Of a stretch of 64,000 nt of DNA, positions 63,001 through 64,000 are shown one piece after another. The notes beneath the pieces were generated by a model. It searched no databases, was not told where the DNA came from, and saw only the letters and a program-made list of their open reading frames with translations. This DNA comes from an uncultured Bacteroidota bacterium (lineage in GTDB: Bacteria; Bacteroidota; Bacteroidia; Chitinophagales; Chitinophagaceae), in contig CAIPJS010000076.1 in NCBI GenBank assembly GCA_903865435.1, forward strand, positions 1-64,000. Direction: 5' to 3'. The translations under genes were made by a program, and so were the position numbers. Each line of letters begins with the position of its first letter. The first letter of the stretch is position 1.

Positions 63001-63349
63001 ACCTGCTGCATACACTGCATACCATGGTAGTTTCTACTATGCATTGTGGGGTTCAACTAGAGGTGTAGGTAACAACGTAACTAAAGACTACTTCTTAGAA
63101 GATGCATCTTTCGTAAGATTAAGAAACGTATCTCTTAGTTTTGATTTAGCTAAAACTAATTCATTCAAGAAATTCAAAAAACTTCAACTGGTATTTACAG
63201 GTCGTAATATCTTGACATTTACAAATTACACAGGTCAAGATCCTGAAATTAGTTCTGGTTCTGTTAACTCTTCTTTTGATAGAGGAATTGACCACAGTAC
63301 TATGCCAAATACGAAATCATACCAAGTTGGTTTAAACATAGGTTTCTAA
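60059..63349 (+). CDS. Second SusC/RagA-family TonB-linked outer-membrane transporter
   Basis: The 1096-residue protein starts at ATG 60059, giving a signal peptide ending GTAMAQ; an upstream in-frame TTG at 60032 would add nine residues. A CarboxypepD-like domain (about 25-95, INGKVVDEKGDPISGASVQVKGT) precedes the TonB box (100-108, SEVVVTGSG). The plug has ALVGKIPGAVISSISGNPGDPVNIVLRGINTVQGGTKPMILVDGVELK and SIYGAQGANGVIQIFSKKGKKG. The barrel ends in YQVGLNIGF. The first susC has the more usual VVVVGYG and PLYIVDGA variants, so the two transporters are distant paralogues and likely take different substrates. SusD follows 24 bp downstream. Confidence 0.95.
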   Translation: MRKKILWSLLASCLFLGTAMAQNSTINGKVVDEKGDPISGASVQVKGTRTGATVNSDGSFSVKAANGASLVVTALGFESKTVAAAANMTIKLATDVKALSEVVVTGSGVATSKRKLGISVESITADKLPAAPSASIDQALVGKIPGAVISSISGNPGDPVNIVLRGINTVQGGTKPMILVDGVELKSTDLQSIDLNNIERVEVVQGAASASIYGAQGANGVIQIFSKKGKKGNTQISASSSYSTQEFINSGNFNKSKMNPYLHNAAGELVSTNGTQLAIDPILGLGGSSTSTSIAYQYGGAARYGILDPRNANQYPYTATIPWYDHFAQIFQQGNTLNNSVTFAGASDKSDFSLTVSNNHTNTAVMTDINGYLDRSNVTANLGTEIFKDFKIRSITQLIYQKNTMAPGLGFGSGGTDGNSLGSNGQVYSFLNTSPFFDLKYKSPTDNNYVANQYSRFLSVNGYNPYYQAANSHALGQKIDIIQNFQATYKVNKYIDVDAKYSINYRTSNDHVIYPNQTANENSNYWGYWAGGGNDNSGEITDNTYNSTFKNFLATISAKTDFQKDFGFKIPLTTNTQIGFDHRKQDQNYISSYGLSLPTAPPISFSSTQTQAVSEYKVPFVTYGYLFNQKFDYSNYLGLTAGIRSDYSSTFGAGSKPFTFPHADLYLLPSQMDWWKGKLQDVVPFFKVRAAYGEAGIQPGQFDRYPVLNQQNIGSQVAYALSNPNRNPNLQVEVSKETEFGTDFTINTNSNSNWFKSVTASFTYWKRSSANVIYSVAVPLSTGASGILDNAIDMSSHGQQFSLNIPVYSSKNLTWDFTTNYGTAVSMIDKISGGSDIPLTSSAGSTSVVLAAGHPIGQIYAYQTIRSLTQTHSDGTPYFTAAQQASGRWVVVKDPVYGGNVVVDTTTKGAMIGSELLPLGDPAPKFNMSFINNITFNNWINLNFQFDWINGSHLYNQTKEWMYRDGISNDFDKVVNIPGFTPAAYTAYHGSFYYALWGSTRGVGNNVTKDYFLEDASFVRLRNVSLSFDLAKTNSFKKFKKLQLVFTGRNILTFTNYTGQDPEISSGSVNSSFDRGIDHSTMPNTKSYQVGLNIGF

Positions 63350-63373
63350 TCAAAAAAATAAAAAATTATAGTC

Positions 63374-64000
63374 ATGAATAAAATAAAAATACTTTACTTG
63401 GGCTTTTTCGCAGCTTTAGTCATGTTTTCGACTAGCTGTCAAAAACAACTAGAAGTTGGTAACCCAAATGCCCCAACTATTTTTGGGAATGTTACTAATG
63501 AGACAGGTTTAATTGGCCTTGCTCAAGGTGGTGTATACTTAAACGGCCTTAACTACGGTGATGGCTGGTTAGGTGATAGTTATTTCTCTTTACCATGGGG
63601 TTACCATGATGAAATGGGAGATATCATTGGTGGTGGTGAAGGTTCTAACAACCAAACTACTACAATACCAGCTCCACAATCTATCCAATTAGATCCAGCG
63701 AGTGCTGCTAGCTTGATTACCAATCCTTCTCCGAATGTTTCTATTGTACGCGCTTATAATACAAGAGGTGCTACTGCTCAAACAAACAATGCACTTGTTT
63801 ATGAGTGGCAGAATATGTATGCTATGCAACAAGCAATGAACAATGTACTTGATAATGTTGCTACTGTTAGTTACACAGGTGACAAAGGCACAAAACAAGC
63901 TACTATGAAAGCATGGGCTTATTTCTGGAAAGGTTGGTCTTATGCTCAAATTGGAACCATGTATTATGCAGGTTTAATTACCGATACTACTGGTAAAACA
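63374..64000 (+). CDS. SusD/RagB-family lipoprotein, 3' end outside the window
   Basis: An open frame runs from ATG 63374 to the window end (209 codons). The lipobox is VMFSTSC (Cys22), then QKQLEVGNPNAPT and a SusD-like N-terminal region with AQGGVYLNGLNYGDGWLGDSYFS. The helix near the end contains AWAYFWKGWSYAQIGTMYYAGLI, equivalent to the SusD TPR pair. The N-terminal region is unusually rich in Gly, Asn and Thr. It forms the uptake complex with the SusC barrel encoded 24 bp upstream. The C-terminal domain is missing only because of the window edge. Confidence 0.92.
   Translation, partial: MNKIKILYLGFFAALVMFSTSCQKQLEVGNPNAPTIFGNVTNETGLIGLAQGGVYLNGLNYGDGWLGDSYFSLPWGYHDEMGDIIGGGEGSNNQTTTIPAPQSIQLDPASAASLITNPSPNVSIVRAYNTRGATAQTNNALVYEWQNMYAMQQAMNNVLDNVATVSYTGDKGTKQATMKAWAYFWKGWSYAQIGTMYYAGLITDTTGKT

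Noticed and set aside
1..64000. CRISPR arrays, insertion sequences, prophage or conjugative modules
   Set aside because: No periodic repeat-spacer pattern, transposase, integrase or phage structural gene was seen on either strand.

Overview
The window reads as chromosome of a low-GC member of the Bacteroidota, most likely Chitinophagaceae or a close relative (inference). The support is two SusC/SusD pairs with CarboxypepD-like N-termini and TonB boxes, many exported proteins whose signal peptides end in AQ, many SPII lipoproteins, TAnnTTTG-type -7 promoter elements, and very AT-rich intergenic DNA. No rRNA, tRNA, CRISPR array, insertion sequence or integrase was seen. No gene-free stretch exceeds about 300 bases; the longest gaps (roughly 8670-8915, 36794-37002, 45671-45895, 50217-50439) hold only promoter-like AT-rich sequence.

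Layout. 1-1.5 kb: a HigA-type antitoxin remnant, then two related SnoaL-like lipoproteins, the first broken by a stop codon just after its lipobox. 1.7-18.7 kb: a degradative and uptake block with a GH3 hydrolase, an M28 aminopeptidase, a giant tricorn-type S41 protease, a SusC/SusD pair, and a two-gene operon of S9 prolyl-oligopeptidase-type enzymes. Together they look suited to degrading peptides outside the cytoplasm and importing the products. 18.9-24 kb: GNAT, methyltransferase, DEAD-box helicase, a Tat-exported NIF3-like protein, PhnA, an unannotated 53-aa basic protein, and a DUF4337 protein.

24.1-32 kb: an efflux locus (TolC-type outer membrane factor, lipoprotein adaptor, RND pump, secreted YncE-type propeller). 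After an internal terminator come an outer-membrane barrel and a half-length MFS-like protein. The locus starts behind a perfect 8+8 bp inverted repeat that almost touches the tolC start codon. 32-37 kb: tandem HGSNAT/DUF5009-like membrane proteins convergent with an LtaS-type phosphoglycerol transferase/sulfatase. 37-42 kb: an exported MG2-like protein ending in a TonB plug but no barrel, then a VWA plus MoxR-like AAA+ pair.

42-60 kb: mainly housekeeping and metabolic genes. These are CDGSH protein, zinc alcohol dehydrogenase, DUF2461, a di-haem cytochrome c peroxidase split by a nonsense codon, rhodanese, glpD, a TolB-like propeller, a Tat Gfo/Idh/MocA oxidoreductase, an Omp85-type barrel, a VF530 protein, a pseudouridine synthase, the ppk1-ppx polyphosphate operon, an LpxH-like phosphoesterase with a glycosyltransferase, a threonine dehydratase-type enzyme, and a phytanoyl-CoA dioxygenase. 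60-64 kb: a second SusC and the 5' part of its SusD, cut by the window edge.

I found no convincing wholly new system. The best leads are the efflux/propeller locus with its start-site inverted repeat, the barrel-less MG2-TonB-plug protein, and the two exported lipoproteins each interrupted by one early TAA.
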